Source: Photobacterium alginatilyticum | GTDB lineage: Bacteria > Pseudomonadota > Gammaproteobacteria > Enterobacterales > Vibrionaceae | Assembly: GCF_009910675.1 (NCBI RefSeq) | Contig: NZ_RSEJ01000004.1 | Span: forward strand, 232,854 to 296,853 | Reading direction: 5' to 3' | DNA length: 64,000 bases | In this document: piece after piece, positions 56,927-64,000 of the stretch | How the letters are laid out: the number at the start of each line of letters is the position of its first letter | How positions within the stretch are numbered: position 1 is the stretch's first letter | Made by a program: the position numbers and the translations under genes | Notes under the pieces: model-generated | Told to the model about the DNA's origin: nothing | The model's database searches: none | Seen by the model: the letters and a program-made list of their open reading frames with translations, nothing else

Positions 56927-56953
56927 CTAAGGTTTTTTGATCACAGATAACCA

Positions 56954-56985
56954 AGTTGGAAACTGTGAAAACCGAGTTGGAAACT
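56954..56985 (+). repeat. paired AGTTGGAAACT direct repeats
   Basis: AGTTGGAAACT occurs at 56954-56964 and 56975-56985, 21 bases apart, two helical turns. Such spaced direct repeats are typical of transposase- or regulator-binding arrays. No matching array was found elsewhere in the window. Confidence 0.6.
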
Positions 56986-56997
56986 AACTTGAATAAC

Positions 56998-57026
56998 AAA
57001 AGGCGAACCATTTGGTTCGCCTTTTT
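56998..57026. terminator. bidirectional terminator
   Basis: AAAAGGCGAACC and GGTTCGCCTTTTT pair around ATTT. It lies beyond the 3' end of the decayed ATPase gene on the minus strand. Confidence 0.85.
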
Positions 57027-57043
57027 GTATATAGGATTCAATG

Positions 57044-57650
57044 AGGTATAAAACCGAATCTCCCTTTCCTCTTGCTTTTAGTGAAATATATATGGTTCAC
57101 CACTTCACTAACATCCTCGGGGACATCCTCATTCTCGATAATTACTAATTGTTGTGATTTATCAAGACCCTTCAACGAGGCATAGAAACTCGATGCCATG
57201 TCTTCTGAAATTTCTTCTCATTCAGGAACATCTGGCTTTTTGTACGTAACTAATGGCGAATCAATGACCATAAAGCCTAGACCTTTGTATAGTTCCAACA
57301 ATGAAATAGCACAAGCAGCATACGTTATTGAACGATAACCTTTACCTGCCAAGTTCCGACTTTCTCCAGCAATCACAAAGTCCTTGTCATCCTCACTATA
57401 CAAAACGCGACTTGATTCAACATTTGGATAACCCCATAAATCAAAGTATTCTCCTATCCAATTAGCTAAACTTTCCATCATAGCTACAACTGGAACCTCA
57501 AACTGCCTTGAAGTTGAGGAGTCTTCTATAACCTGCTCTATGTCATTTTTTTGTAGTTGCAGCCCCTCAATGTGCTCTATGAGATAAATGTTGTGTTGAC
57601 CTCTGGGTATATAATAGATCTGTAGGGTGTTTGTGGTGGAGCTTGAGATA
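57044..57650 (-). pseudogene. C-terminal fragment of an SMC/AAA-type ATPase with internal stop
   Basis: From about 57650 the minus strand reads NTLQIYYIPRGQHNIYLIEH, EQVIEDSSTSRQFEVPVVAM and ESLANWIGEYFDLWGYPNVE without a start. It continues RNLAGKGYRSITYAACAISL with a Walker-B-like FMVIDSPLVTYKKPDVPE and then TGA. Beyond the stop it resumes in frame as EEISEDMASSFYASLKGLDK, QLVIIENEDVPEDV and a proper terminus FGFIPH. This is the C-terminal half of a large coiled-coil ATPase (SMC/RecN-like head). It lacks the N-terminal Walker A half and has a nonsense mutation near 57216, so it is dead. The 87-codon open frame at 57218-57481 is part of it. Such ATPases often belong to defence systems. Confidence 0.7.
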
Positions 57651-57732
57651 AGTCAAATTACATATCAAAGCTTAGATAGCTTCACACCTTTTAAGACATT
57701 AAATACAGTTAGTAATAGATGAGAACCTGCCT

Positions 57733-59445
57733 GTGAATATTGAATATTTGACTGATATTATCATTCTGTTATCTGCGGCAGTCATTACTGTCCCTGTGTT
57801 TCAATGCTTAGGCTTTGGTGCAATACCAGGTTTTTTGTTCGCGGGGGCAATCGTAGGGCCATCAGGGCTAGGCTATATTCAGGATTACGACGAGATTGCC
57901 CAACTTGCTGAGTTTGGTGTGATTCTCCTATTGTTTATTATCGGAATAGAAATTAAGCCATCCAGACTTTGGAATATAAGGAGGTTGGTATTAGGGCTTG
58001 GGACTCTTCAGGTTCTAATAACAGGAGCTTTAATAACTGTAATAGCACATGAAATACTTAATTCTTCGTGGGAAGCTTCTCTTTTAATAGGGTTGGCGCT
58101 AGGCCTTTCCTCAACGGCCTTTGTACTTCAATTATTAACGGAAAGGAAGATGATCTCATCAGAATACGGAAGGCCCTCAGTTGCTATATTACTGTTACAA
58201 GATCTGGCGGTTGTCCCACTCTTGGTTTTTGTTTCATTTATGGCCGAACCGGAGTTAACAATAGTAGAAGACATTTTCCTGGCATTAGCTGAGGCGTTCA
58301 TTATTCTTTTGTTAATTATTGTTCTTGCCAGATATATTTTGACTCCCTTGCTAAAAATACTTTCCCGGTTTGGTTCACCCGAGATATTTACCGCATCCGC
58401 TTTACTTTTGGTATTAGGGTCGGCATATGTAATGGAGCGTATTGGATTTTCGATGGCTATGGGGGCATTTGTTGCTGGCTTGTTGATTGCTGACTCATCT
58501 TATCGCCATCAAATCATCGCAGAAATTCAGCCTTTTCGAGGCTTGTTGCTTGGACTGTTTTTTATGTCAATGGGTATGTCCTTAAATATTGATAAATTTT
58601 TAGACCACCCTATCGTGCTCTTAAGTTTTACAGTTGCACTAATGACTATCAAGTTTTTTATTCTCTGGCCTTTGTTACGATTATTCGGAATAAAGAAAAA
58701 AGCATCGATTTCGGTCGCCTTACTCTTAGCACAAAGTGGTGAATTCGCATTAGTATTGTTTGCAGTAGCGAAAAGTACGGGAGTTTTGGATGAAGCTTTA
58801 TTCCAGCACCTTCTAATAATTGTACTGCTGAGTATGCTTATAACACCAGCGCTAGATAAAATAGCTTACCGAATTTTTTTAGCTTCACATAGAAATATCA
58901 CAACAATACAAACTGCTGATATCGATAAACACGAGCAACATACCAAGCCTATCATTATTGCGGGTTTCGGAAGAATGGGCCATAGAATCGGTTATATTAT
59001 GGAGTTGATGAAAGTACCTTATCTAGCAATTGATAAAGATGAATCTCTCGTAGAGCACGAACGCTCAAAAGGAAAGCCCGTGTATTTCGGAGACGTTCAA
59101 AACCTCGAAGTACTAAGAGCTGCCGGGGCTACTGATGCCCCCTTTGTAGTCATTTCAATTAATGATCCGGACGTGACCAAGCAAATTGTATCCTCTCTTC
59201 ATTCTGCCATTCCAGACATTCCTATTTTTGCTCGTGGCCATGACCTTGTAAAATGTCACGATCTTAGAGTACTTGGTGCACATTATACAGTTTCGGAAAC
59301 TCTAGAGGCCAGCGCAGAGCTTGCCCATGCTGCATTACGTCATATGGGTTTTGAAGGTTCGGAAATAGCAATTGTGCTTGAGAAATTTCGGAAAGACTAC
59401 TACAAACAGGTCAATATGGAGGAGGAAAAGAAAACGAAGCTGTGA
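57733..59445 (+). CDS. CPA2-family cation:proton antiporter with TrkA-N domain (KefB/YbaL-like)
   Basis: A 570-residue protein. About twelve membrane helices occupy residues 1-385, with GLALGLSSTAFVLQLL, LLLQDLAVVPLL and the antiporter motif FGAFVAG-like region AMGAFVAGLLIADSSYRHQI. Residues 407-530 form a Rossmann TrkA-N/RCK domain (IIIAGFGRMGHRIG, VYFGDVQNLEVLRAAGA). It would exchange K+ or Na+ for protons under nucleotide control. It starts at GTG. No kefF/kefG-like quinone reductase accompanies it, so glutathione gating is not indicated. It stands alone between decayed genes and may be part of the backbone. Confidence 0.9.
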   Translation: MNIEYLTDIIILLSAAVITVPVFQCLGFGAIPGFLFAGAIVGPSGLGYIQDYDEIAQLAEFGVILLLFIIGIEIKPSRLWNIRRLVLGLGTLQVLITGALITVIAHEILNSSWEASLLIGLALGLSSTAFVLQLLTERKMISSEYGRPSVAILLLQDLAVVPLLVFVSFMAEPELTIVEDIFLALAEAFIILLLIIVLARYILTPLLKILSRFGSPEIFTASALLLVLGSAYVMERIGFSMAMGAFVAGLLIADSSYRHQIIAEIQPFRGLLLGLFFMSMGMSLNIDKFLDHPIVLLSFTVALMTIKFFILWPLLRLFGIKKKASISVALLLAQSGEFALVLFAVAKSTGVLDEALFQHLLIIVLLSMLITPALDKIAYRIFLASHRNITTIQTADIDKHEQHTKPIIIAGFGRMGHRIGYIMELMKVPYLAIDKDESLVEHERSKGKPVYFGDVQNLEVLRAAGATDAPFVVISINDPDVTKQIVSSLHSAIPDIPIFARGHDLVKCHDLRVLGAHYTVSETLEASAELAHAALRHMGFEGSEIAIVLEKFRKDYYKQVNMEEEKKTKL

Positions 59446-59950
59446 ATAGTGAGAAAAGTTAAATACTTGACCTACTGTTAGTCACTATATATTGAAGTAA
59501 CTCTATCACGCTAGCCAAGTTTATCACCGATCTGCCCCCAACATTTCATGACCTTCCTTAACATTTTCTTGAAGCTCATCTGCTAATTTAATCCAGTAGC
59601 TTTAGACAGCATTTTAAAATGTTTATGTTGTACTGTTCTCATGCAGAAATGATAACTCAAAACATTTTTGTGCTTGTAACAATGTAACTTCCAGATACAA
59701 GAAAGGGGCGATTGCTTCGCCCCTGTTTAACAAGAGTCGATAAGCGTTACTTCAGCAAAAGCAGTTAGTTAATTTGAAAGGTATGAAATCAACAAACATG
59801 GTAATTGATACCAGATTCATCAACGACGGCTTTTAAGTTCTCAGTGGCAATATTCAATGCCAGAGGCAATTCATTACTTCTAGTCCCGGCAAGAAACAGG
59901 AGGTTCTCCATTGTTTGCTCAAAATCAGCTTTATGTTGCTAGGAGTAAAT
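59446..59950. other. intergenic region with coding scraps
   Basis: About 505 bases. A 7-bp stem terminator (GGGGCGA/TCGCCCC) lies at 59705-59723. On the minus strand, short scraps such as WIKLADELQENVKEGHEMLG (about 59530-59600) and MENLLFLAGTRSNELPLALN (59789-59911) look like ends of lost genes. None is called. Confidence 0.4.
59705..59723. terminator. terminator hairpin
   Basis: GGGGCGA and TCGCCCC form a seven-base stem with loop TTGCT, preceded by AAA and followed by TGTTT. It is about 260 bases after the antiporter gene and may serve either strand. Confidence 0.6.
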
Positions 59951-60432
59951 ATGTTGATATTTGATAAAGGCAATGCTCGATTTAATTTCCGAAGCGTTGC
60001 TGTAATAGTTAATGACGACCATGTATTGTTGCACAGGGCTGTTGGAGATTCTTTTTGGACACTTCCAGGTGGAAGAGTAGAGTTCTTCGAAAATACTGAT
60101 GCTACTTTGAATAGAGAGTTGTTAGAGGAATTGGGAATTGAATCAACTGTAAAACGTCATCTGTGGTATGTTGAAAACTTCTTTGAGTATTCAAATAAAA
60201 GCTTCATGAAGTTGCTAATTACTTTCTCGTTCAACTCGATGAACCTCATCGACTGCCAAAGAACGATATTTTCCGTGGTATTGAGCAAGACGTAGATCTT
60301 GAGTTTAAGTGGTTCCCACTTAGTGAACTTTCAGATGTGAAATTGAAACCAGAGTTTTTACAGTTTGGGCTTTTAGATTTATCTTCAGAGACAAAACACA
60401 TCAAAGTCAATGAGATTTCAGCATATGTTTAA
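59951..60432 (+). pseudogene. NUDIX hydrolase with a one-base frameshift
   Basis: From ATG at 59951 (preceded by AGGAGT) the frame carries an intact Nudix box, G-x5-E-x7-R-E-L-x-E-E-L-G, in GGRVEFFENTDATLNRELLE with ELGI. Near 60204 the homologous continuation switches frame: NKSF is followed in the +1 frame by HEVANYFLVQLDEPHRLPKN, EFKWFPLSELSDVKLKPEFL and a natural stop at 60432. A missing C in AGCTTC(C)ATGAAG explains it. The uncorrected frame ends at 60295. Intact, this would be a roughly 160-residue pyrophosphohydrolase. A sequencing error is possible, but the region is rich in decayed genes. Confidence 0.8.
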
Positions 60433-60698
60433 GATTTCAAGATACTTTTTCTTATCTATTATGGTGGGGTTAGTGCTATTGCACTAACCAACCTTTTCCA
60501 TCAACGAGTTAGTGGGACTTCCGCTGACTTGTGATCACCAAGCGATTCTGTCAATAACAGCAAACCATATCGTCTGACATGAACTAGCCCCAAAGTCATT
60601 TAGAGAAAAAGATTATGTACACTCTGTTAAAGGGATTTTATTCTGATAGAAGTTATCAAAAAAATTGAAGAAGAAAGTACATAATCTTTGAATAAAAC

Positions 60699-62519
60699 TT
60701 AATTAGGCTCTATGACAATGCAATTTCGCCCCTGTTTTTTAGCTTCATATAGCAGCTTGTCAACCTGAACAAAGACTTGATCATAGCTAAGGTTTACAGG
60801 CCAGGCGCAGAGACCACCGCTGACGGTAAAAGATACAGAGGTACCATCATCCAACACCAACGGAGAATTCTGCAATTGTTTTCGGATACGCTCGGCAATG
60901 CCCTGTGCATCTTGGCGAGTTGGCCCTGATAGCAAACAAAGAAACTCCTCGCCACCAATACGGGAAGGGCTGTCAACACTACGCAGGTTTTGTTTAAGTA
61001 TCTGAGTAAAGTGACACAGTGCCAAATCACCTGTACTGTGGCCAAAACGGTCATTAATGTTTTTGAAATAATCGAGGTCGAATAGCAAAAGATAAATGTC
61101 GGAGCCGTTTCTTTTAGCCAGTGCCTGTGCACGATCTGCCGCAACAGTAAAAGCGTGGCGATTCATTAACCTAGTCAGGTTGTCGGTTGATGCTAAGGTT
61201 TGTAACTGCTGTTCTTTTTCAGCCAGCTTTTTCAGCATAAAATGAAAAACGCGCTCTAGCTGACCGATTTCATCAGCACGATAAACCTGTTGAAGGAAGG
61301 CAACCTCTGATGAATTGTGGGCTGCATAGTTCATACGTTGTTCAAGCTTTTTCAAACCGTTGGTAATACTATGAGCAATCCCCAAGGTCATCAGCAACAG
61401 AATGGCCATAGATAACATACTCCAGCCGGCCATTCGCCAGCCGATCTCCTTTAGCCGATACTCCCTCTCTAAAGGATCGACATAAACTAATAACTTTGTA
61501 AATGAGAACTTCCTCGCCAAGTTTTTTAGCTCTTTAGTTAGCATATTGATTTCAGCAAAACCTACCCTCGATTCATGAGCGTTGAGCACGGCGACATCAA
61601 CCACATTAGCAATGCCCATATAGCCGTCATCGGGGTCTGACTTCTGTGGTTCAGCAACGAGTATTTTGGTTCTGTCCAGATAGCGGACCGGGGTAATAGC
61701 GGCATGTCGATAAAACAGAGCCACATCAACCCTCTCCAGATCCTGTAAGTTTAACTGCTGACGAAGTCGAAAAAGGACATCTTCCACCTGAGTCCAATCC
61801 AGGATAAGCGTTATTATACCAACCATTTTACCGTTGCAGTTCTGCACTGGTATGCTAAATAGCAGGCTATTATTAGCAAAGGGCAGCCCTAATGTTCTGA
61901 TCATCGCTTCCCCTCCGAAGGAAATCACTATCGGTAGGTGGTCTTGATGTTCGCTTAAATGCGACAACTGGTGGCTAAGCAGGCGGAATCGCCGAGACAT
62001 GAGCTCACCTTGTTTGCGCAGCGACTCTAATTCATTGGATAGCAAAGCAAACCGCTTGAGGCGTTGATCTTTGTTGTCCAACCAGTGCTGATAATCTGCT
62101 TTTAGACGCTCTACCACCTCAACAGAGAGCAGTTGGCCCTCTATATTTCTACGCAACATATGGCGAGTAGCCGGACTGATGGAGAGCAATGTTCGCCTTT
62201 CATGACCTTGAGTATCAGAGAGAATCAACGCACTGAACTTAGATGTATTTTTCAGTACAGACTCCATTACATCATTGGAGGGAGACTCTGAGTCTACGAG
62301 ACATTGGGACAAGTTAGCAGCGGTATGATGAAACTGGTCGTAACTCGCTCTAAATACTTCATTTAGCTCCCTAGTTCCGACCGAGGCAGCATAGCTAACC
62401 ATATGTGAGAGGCTATTATCTAATTGTTCGCGTTCTGAACGATATTCGAGTATATCCATCATCACGATTGGCAAAAGCACGGGTAATAGAGAAATGATAA
62501 TACGGGTTCTAATGTTCAT
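60699..62519 (-). CDS. membrane-bound diguanylate cyclase
   Basis: A 606-residue signalling enzyme. The first membrane helix is at about 5-23. A periplasmic region of about 330 residues (30-365) looks like a Cache-type sensor. The second membrane helix is near 370-390 (MAGWSMLSMAILLLMTLGIA), followed by HAMP and a GGDEF domain whose active site is GGEEF at 522-526 (RIGGEEFLCL). It would make cyclic di-GMP from GTP. An inhibitory I-site RxxD is not obvious at the normal position. The start overlaps the stop of the binding-lipoprotein gene by four bases (ATGA), so the two are translationally coupled and probably act as one sensor. Confidence 0.92.
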   Translation of the reverse strand: MNIRTRIIISLLPVLLPIVMMDILEYRSEREQLDNSLSHMVSYAASVGTRELNEVFRASYDQFHHTAANLSQCLVDSESPSNDVMESVLKNTSKFSALILSDTQGHERRTLLSISPATRHMLRRNIEGQLLSVEVVERLKADYQHWLDNKDQRLKRFALLSNELESLRKQGELMSRRFRLLSHQLSHLSEHQDHLPIVISFGGEAMIRTLGLPFANNSLLFSIPVQNCNGKMVGIITLILDWTQVEDVLFRLRQQLNLQDLERVDVALFYRHAAITPVRYLDRTKILVAEPQKSDPDDGYMGIANVVDVAVLNAHESRVGFAEINMLTKELKNLARKFSFTKLLVYVDPLEREYRLKEIGWRMAGWSMLSMAILLLMTLGIAHSITNGLKKLEQRMNYAAHNSSEVAFLQQVYRADEIGQLERVFHFMLKKLAEKEQQLQTLASTDNLTRLMNRHAFTVAADRAQALAKRNGSDIYLLLFDLDYFKNINDRFGHSTGDLALCHFTQILKQNLRSVDSPSRIGGEEFLCLLSGPTRQDAQGIAERIRKQLQNSPLVLDDGTSVSFTVSGGLCAWPVNLSYDQVFVQVDKLLYEAKKQGRNCIVIEPN

Positions 62520-63694
62520 TGACGGGCTGCAACTAAGCGCTGATCCTCCGGAATAATCACTCCCAGTTGTCGGACAACTTGCAAGCTTTTGTTATCAAAT
62601 CGGGCCAAATACATAGGCAAATCGAAGTGATGGTCATCGCGCAACCGCACGAGATGTTCACCCCCATACAGAGAAAGTCCCGCCATTTGGTCAATAACTT
62701 TCTCACGATCCACGCCTTGCCGCTCAATCGCTTCAGCAAGCAACATGACTAAATCATAATGAGCCTTAGTGGCATAAGTGATAATCGCATCATCGGCAAA
62801 CCTCTTGGTCATTTGGCTTCGAAAGTTACTGGCGACCTCCGTTTCTAAATCAGAGACAAAGTGGAGTGCGGTATAGACCCCAGATAAAGCTTGAGGGCTA
62901 ACCCGCCCCAGGTAAGTTTCATCAGCAGCAAAGGCCAGAATACTAACCTTGCGATTCAATCCACTTTGTTCCATCTCTTCAAGAAACTGAAAGCCATCCT
63001 CACCAGCCATAATCAACAACAGATTATCCGCTCCAGACGCATCAATATCTTTAATAATGGAAGTAAAGTTCTGTTCTCCAAAGGCAGTGTAACTCTTGCC
63101 AGACAGTTTTCCTCCGATCTGTCTCAGGGTATCTTCGATCGTGAGGGCCATCTCGTGAGGCCAGAGATAGTCATAGCCGACAATATAGAAGTTATTCCCA
63201 TATTCTTCTTTAAGAATAGGTAAGATGGGGGTCACATAATGATCCGGAATAGTGCTGTAACAGAAGAGGTAGCGATTGACACTCCCGCCCTCATAATCGA
63301 TACCATAGAGAAGTGGGACCTGATAACGGTTGGCAACCTCCAGTACTGCCTCTCGTGATGTGCTGGAAACAGGCCCCATCAGAGCGAATACATCATCCAC
63401 CTGAATCAGTTCTCGGGCCAACCGCACCGATTTCGCCGGATCAGTTTGATTGTCTTGTATTAGCAATTGAAGCTGATGACCGCCACTTACCCCGCCCATA
63501 GCGTTGATCTGATCGACAGCCAACTGAGCACCTTGAACCCCGGCAATTCCGTAATTCTGATACGAACCGGTCTGAGGCAAGATAACTCCGATTTTGATTG
63601 TTGGTTTCGGCTCAGAGCAAGCTACTAGCAGAGTTAGTACAGCCGTCCATAGTATAAAAAAGGTGAATCTAAACATCTTTAATAAAATATCCAT
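62516..63694 (-). CDS. periplasmic binding lipoprotein (urea/amide or branched-chain amino-acid type)
   Basis: A 392-residue type I periplasmic binding protein. The lipoprotein signal ends in LLVACSEPKP, placing the lipidated cysteine at residue 26 from the first ATG; MFRFTFF at 63676 is an alternative start. The fold starts KIGVILPQTGSYQNYGIAGV and continues LAVDQINAMGG and FALMGPVSSTSREAV, as in LivJ and FmdD/UrtA-like ligand-binding proteins. No ABC permease or ATPase genes are adjacent. Translational coupling to the diguanylate cyclase indicates a sensory rather than transport role. Confidence 0.88.
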   Translation of the reverse strand: MDILLKMFRFTFFILWTAVLTLLVACSEPKPTIKIGVILPQTGSYQNYGIAGVQGAQLAVDQINAMGGVSGGHQLQLLIQDNQTDPAKSVRLARELIQVDDVFALMGPVSSTSREAVLEVANRYQVPLLYGIDYEGGSVNRYLFCYSTIPDHYVTPILPILKEEYGNNFYIVGYDYLWPHEMALTIEDTLRQIGGKLSGKSYTAFGEQNFTSIIKDIDASGADNLLLIMAGEDGFQFLEEMEQSGLNRKVSILAFAADETYLGRVSPQALSGVYTALHFVSDLETEVASNFRSQMTKRFADDAIITYATKAHYDLVMLLAEAIERQGVDREKVIDQMAGLSLYGGEHLVRLRDDHHFDLPMYLARFDNKSLQVVRQLGVIIPEDQRLVAARQ

Positions 63695-63852
63695 CCTGAC
63701 TATGGGTCGTGTCGCAAAGTTCTGAAGAAGTATAAACTGTATTGATTTTTAGATGTAAGTAGGCTGCTAGTGCGTAAAATTGCTCCAGCTTGCGACAGAG
63801 TCCCTTATAGTTTTATGTAACACTTGGCTAATACCTATCGTTATACGCATGA

Positions 63853-64000
63853 TGAAGTGGTCAAGTAAAATTGGCCACGGTTTTAGAGTCATTCCAGAAT
63901 AAGCGTTCTGACTCATTTGGCGTCAGACCACCGTTATATTGATGTGGCCTGATCTCGCTGTAATATCCTGTGATGTACTGAGTGATTGAACGCTGTGCCT
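63853..64000 (-). mobile_element. terminal part of an IS3-family insertion sequence
   Basis: The IS end begins at 63853 with TGAAGTGGTCAAGTAAAATT, a typical TG-starting IS3-family terminal repeat, and the transposase stop lies eight bases inside. The element continues past the right window edge. Confidence 0.75.
63861..64000 (-). CDS. IS3-family transposase OrfB, C-terminal part
   Basis: The minus strand reads AQRSITQYITGYYSEIRPHQ followed by YNGGLTPNESERLFWNDSKTV and ends in TGA at 63861. YYSEIRPHQYNGGLTPNE is the conserved C-terminal end of the DDE (rve) integrase domain in IS3-family OrfB proteins. The rest lies outside the window. Its ending within the terminal repeat is normal for these elements. 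Confidence 0.88.
   Translation of the reverse strand, partial: AQRSITQYITGYYSEIRPHQYNGGLTPNESERLFWNDSKTVANFT

Noticed and set aside
57218..57481. Independent 87-residue protein
   Set aside because: Homologous reading continues past its stop to a natural terminus and upstream of its ATG, so it is part of a larger decayed ATPase gene.

Overview
The window looks like a Vibrionaceae chromosome, closest in flavour to Photobacterium or Vibrio and probably the secondary chromosome. Supporting points are the gene order gcvT / XRE-cupin regulator / glyA / gcvH / gcvP, which I recall from Vibrio cholerae chromosome II, together with CheV, a Cache-type chemoreceptor, NagA and a proteobacterial sortase-type (Pds) regulatory module. 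This is a family-level inference from protein content; no rRNA or tRNA gene was seen.

Layout. (1) 1-10840: branched-chain amino-acid catabolism. An isobutyryl-CoA-type acyl-CoA dehydrogenase (cut by the window edge), mmsA and a thiolase run leftward. A divergent liuR-liuA-liuB-liuC-liuD-liuE cluster runs rightward and takes leucine-derived isovaleryl-CoA to acetoacetate and acetyl-CoA. Two palindromic LiuR-type sites lie between the arms. (2) 10891-16853: a small unknown protein, two unrelated outer-membrane beta-barrel-like proteins, a membrane-anchored winged-helix regulator, small secreted or membrane proteins and a phasin. (3) 16988-24528: a bacterial lipoxygenase with all five iron ligands, a methyltransferase pseudogene, a PAF-acetylhydrolase-like secreted hydrolase, a run of small accessory genes (GNAT, GyrI-like, lipoprotein, GFA, CPBP) and a decayed SgrR-like regulator. 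(4) 25081-40206: chemoreceptor, PpiC, membrane proteins, a CDGSH-glutamate synthase fusion, an isochorismatase-family protein, a DmsC-like protein, NagA, a giant GltD-formate dehydrogenase fusion and CheV. (5) 40357-44479: PdsO, PdsR and PdsS, regulatory parts of a dedicated sortase system, with no sortase or sortase substrate in view. (6) 45213-53104: the glycine cleavage and serine hydroxymethyltransferase locus, with a perfect-consensus PurR operator before glyA and repeated AAAC-N3-GTTT sites beside the XRE regulator's own gene and before gcvT.

(7) 53105-60432 is the accessory part. Exactly after the gcvP stop codon lies a 3.8-kb segment bounded by imperfect 29-bp terminal inverted repeats (23/29 identical) and flanked by a direct CTAA repeat. 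It holds no transposase. Its cargo is a broken QatA-like KAP NTPase fragment, a CoiA-like zinc protein, and a membrane-anchored DUF4041 plus GIY-YIG nuclease with the architecture of the SNIPE anti-phage protein. Beyond it are a decayed SMC/AAA ATPase fragment with a premature stop, a CPA2 antiporter and a frameshifted NUDIX gene. (8) 60699-64000: a two-gene operon of a periplasmic amide/amino-acid-type binding lipoprotein and a membrane diguanylate cyclase, then the 3' end of an IS3-family transposase. The best candidate for an under-described system is the transposase-less defence element at 53105-56926. The orphan Pds module and the lipoxygenase are next.
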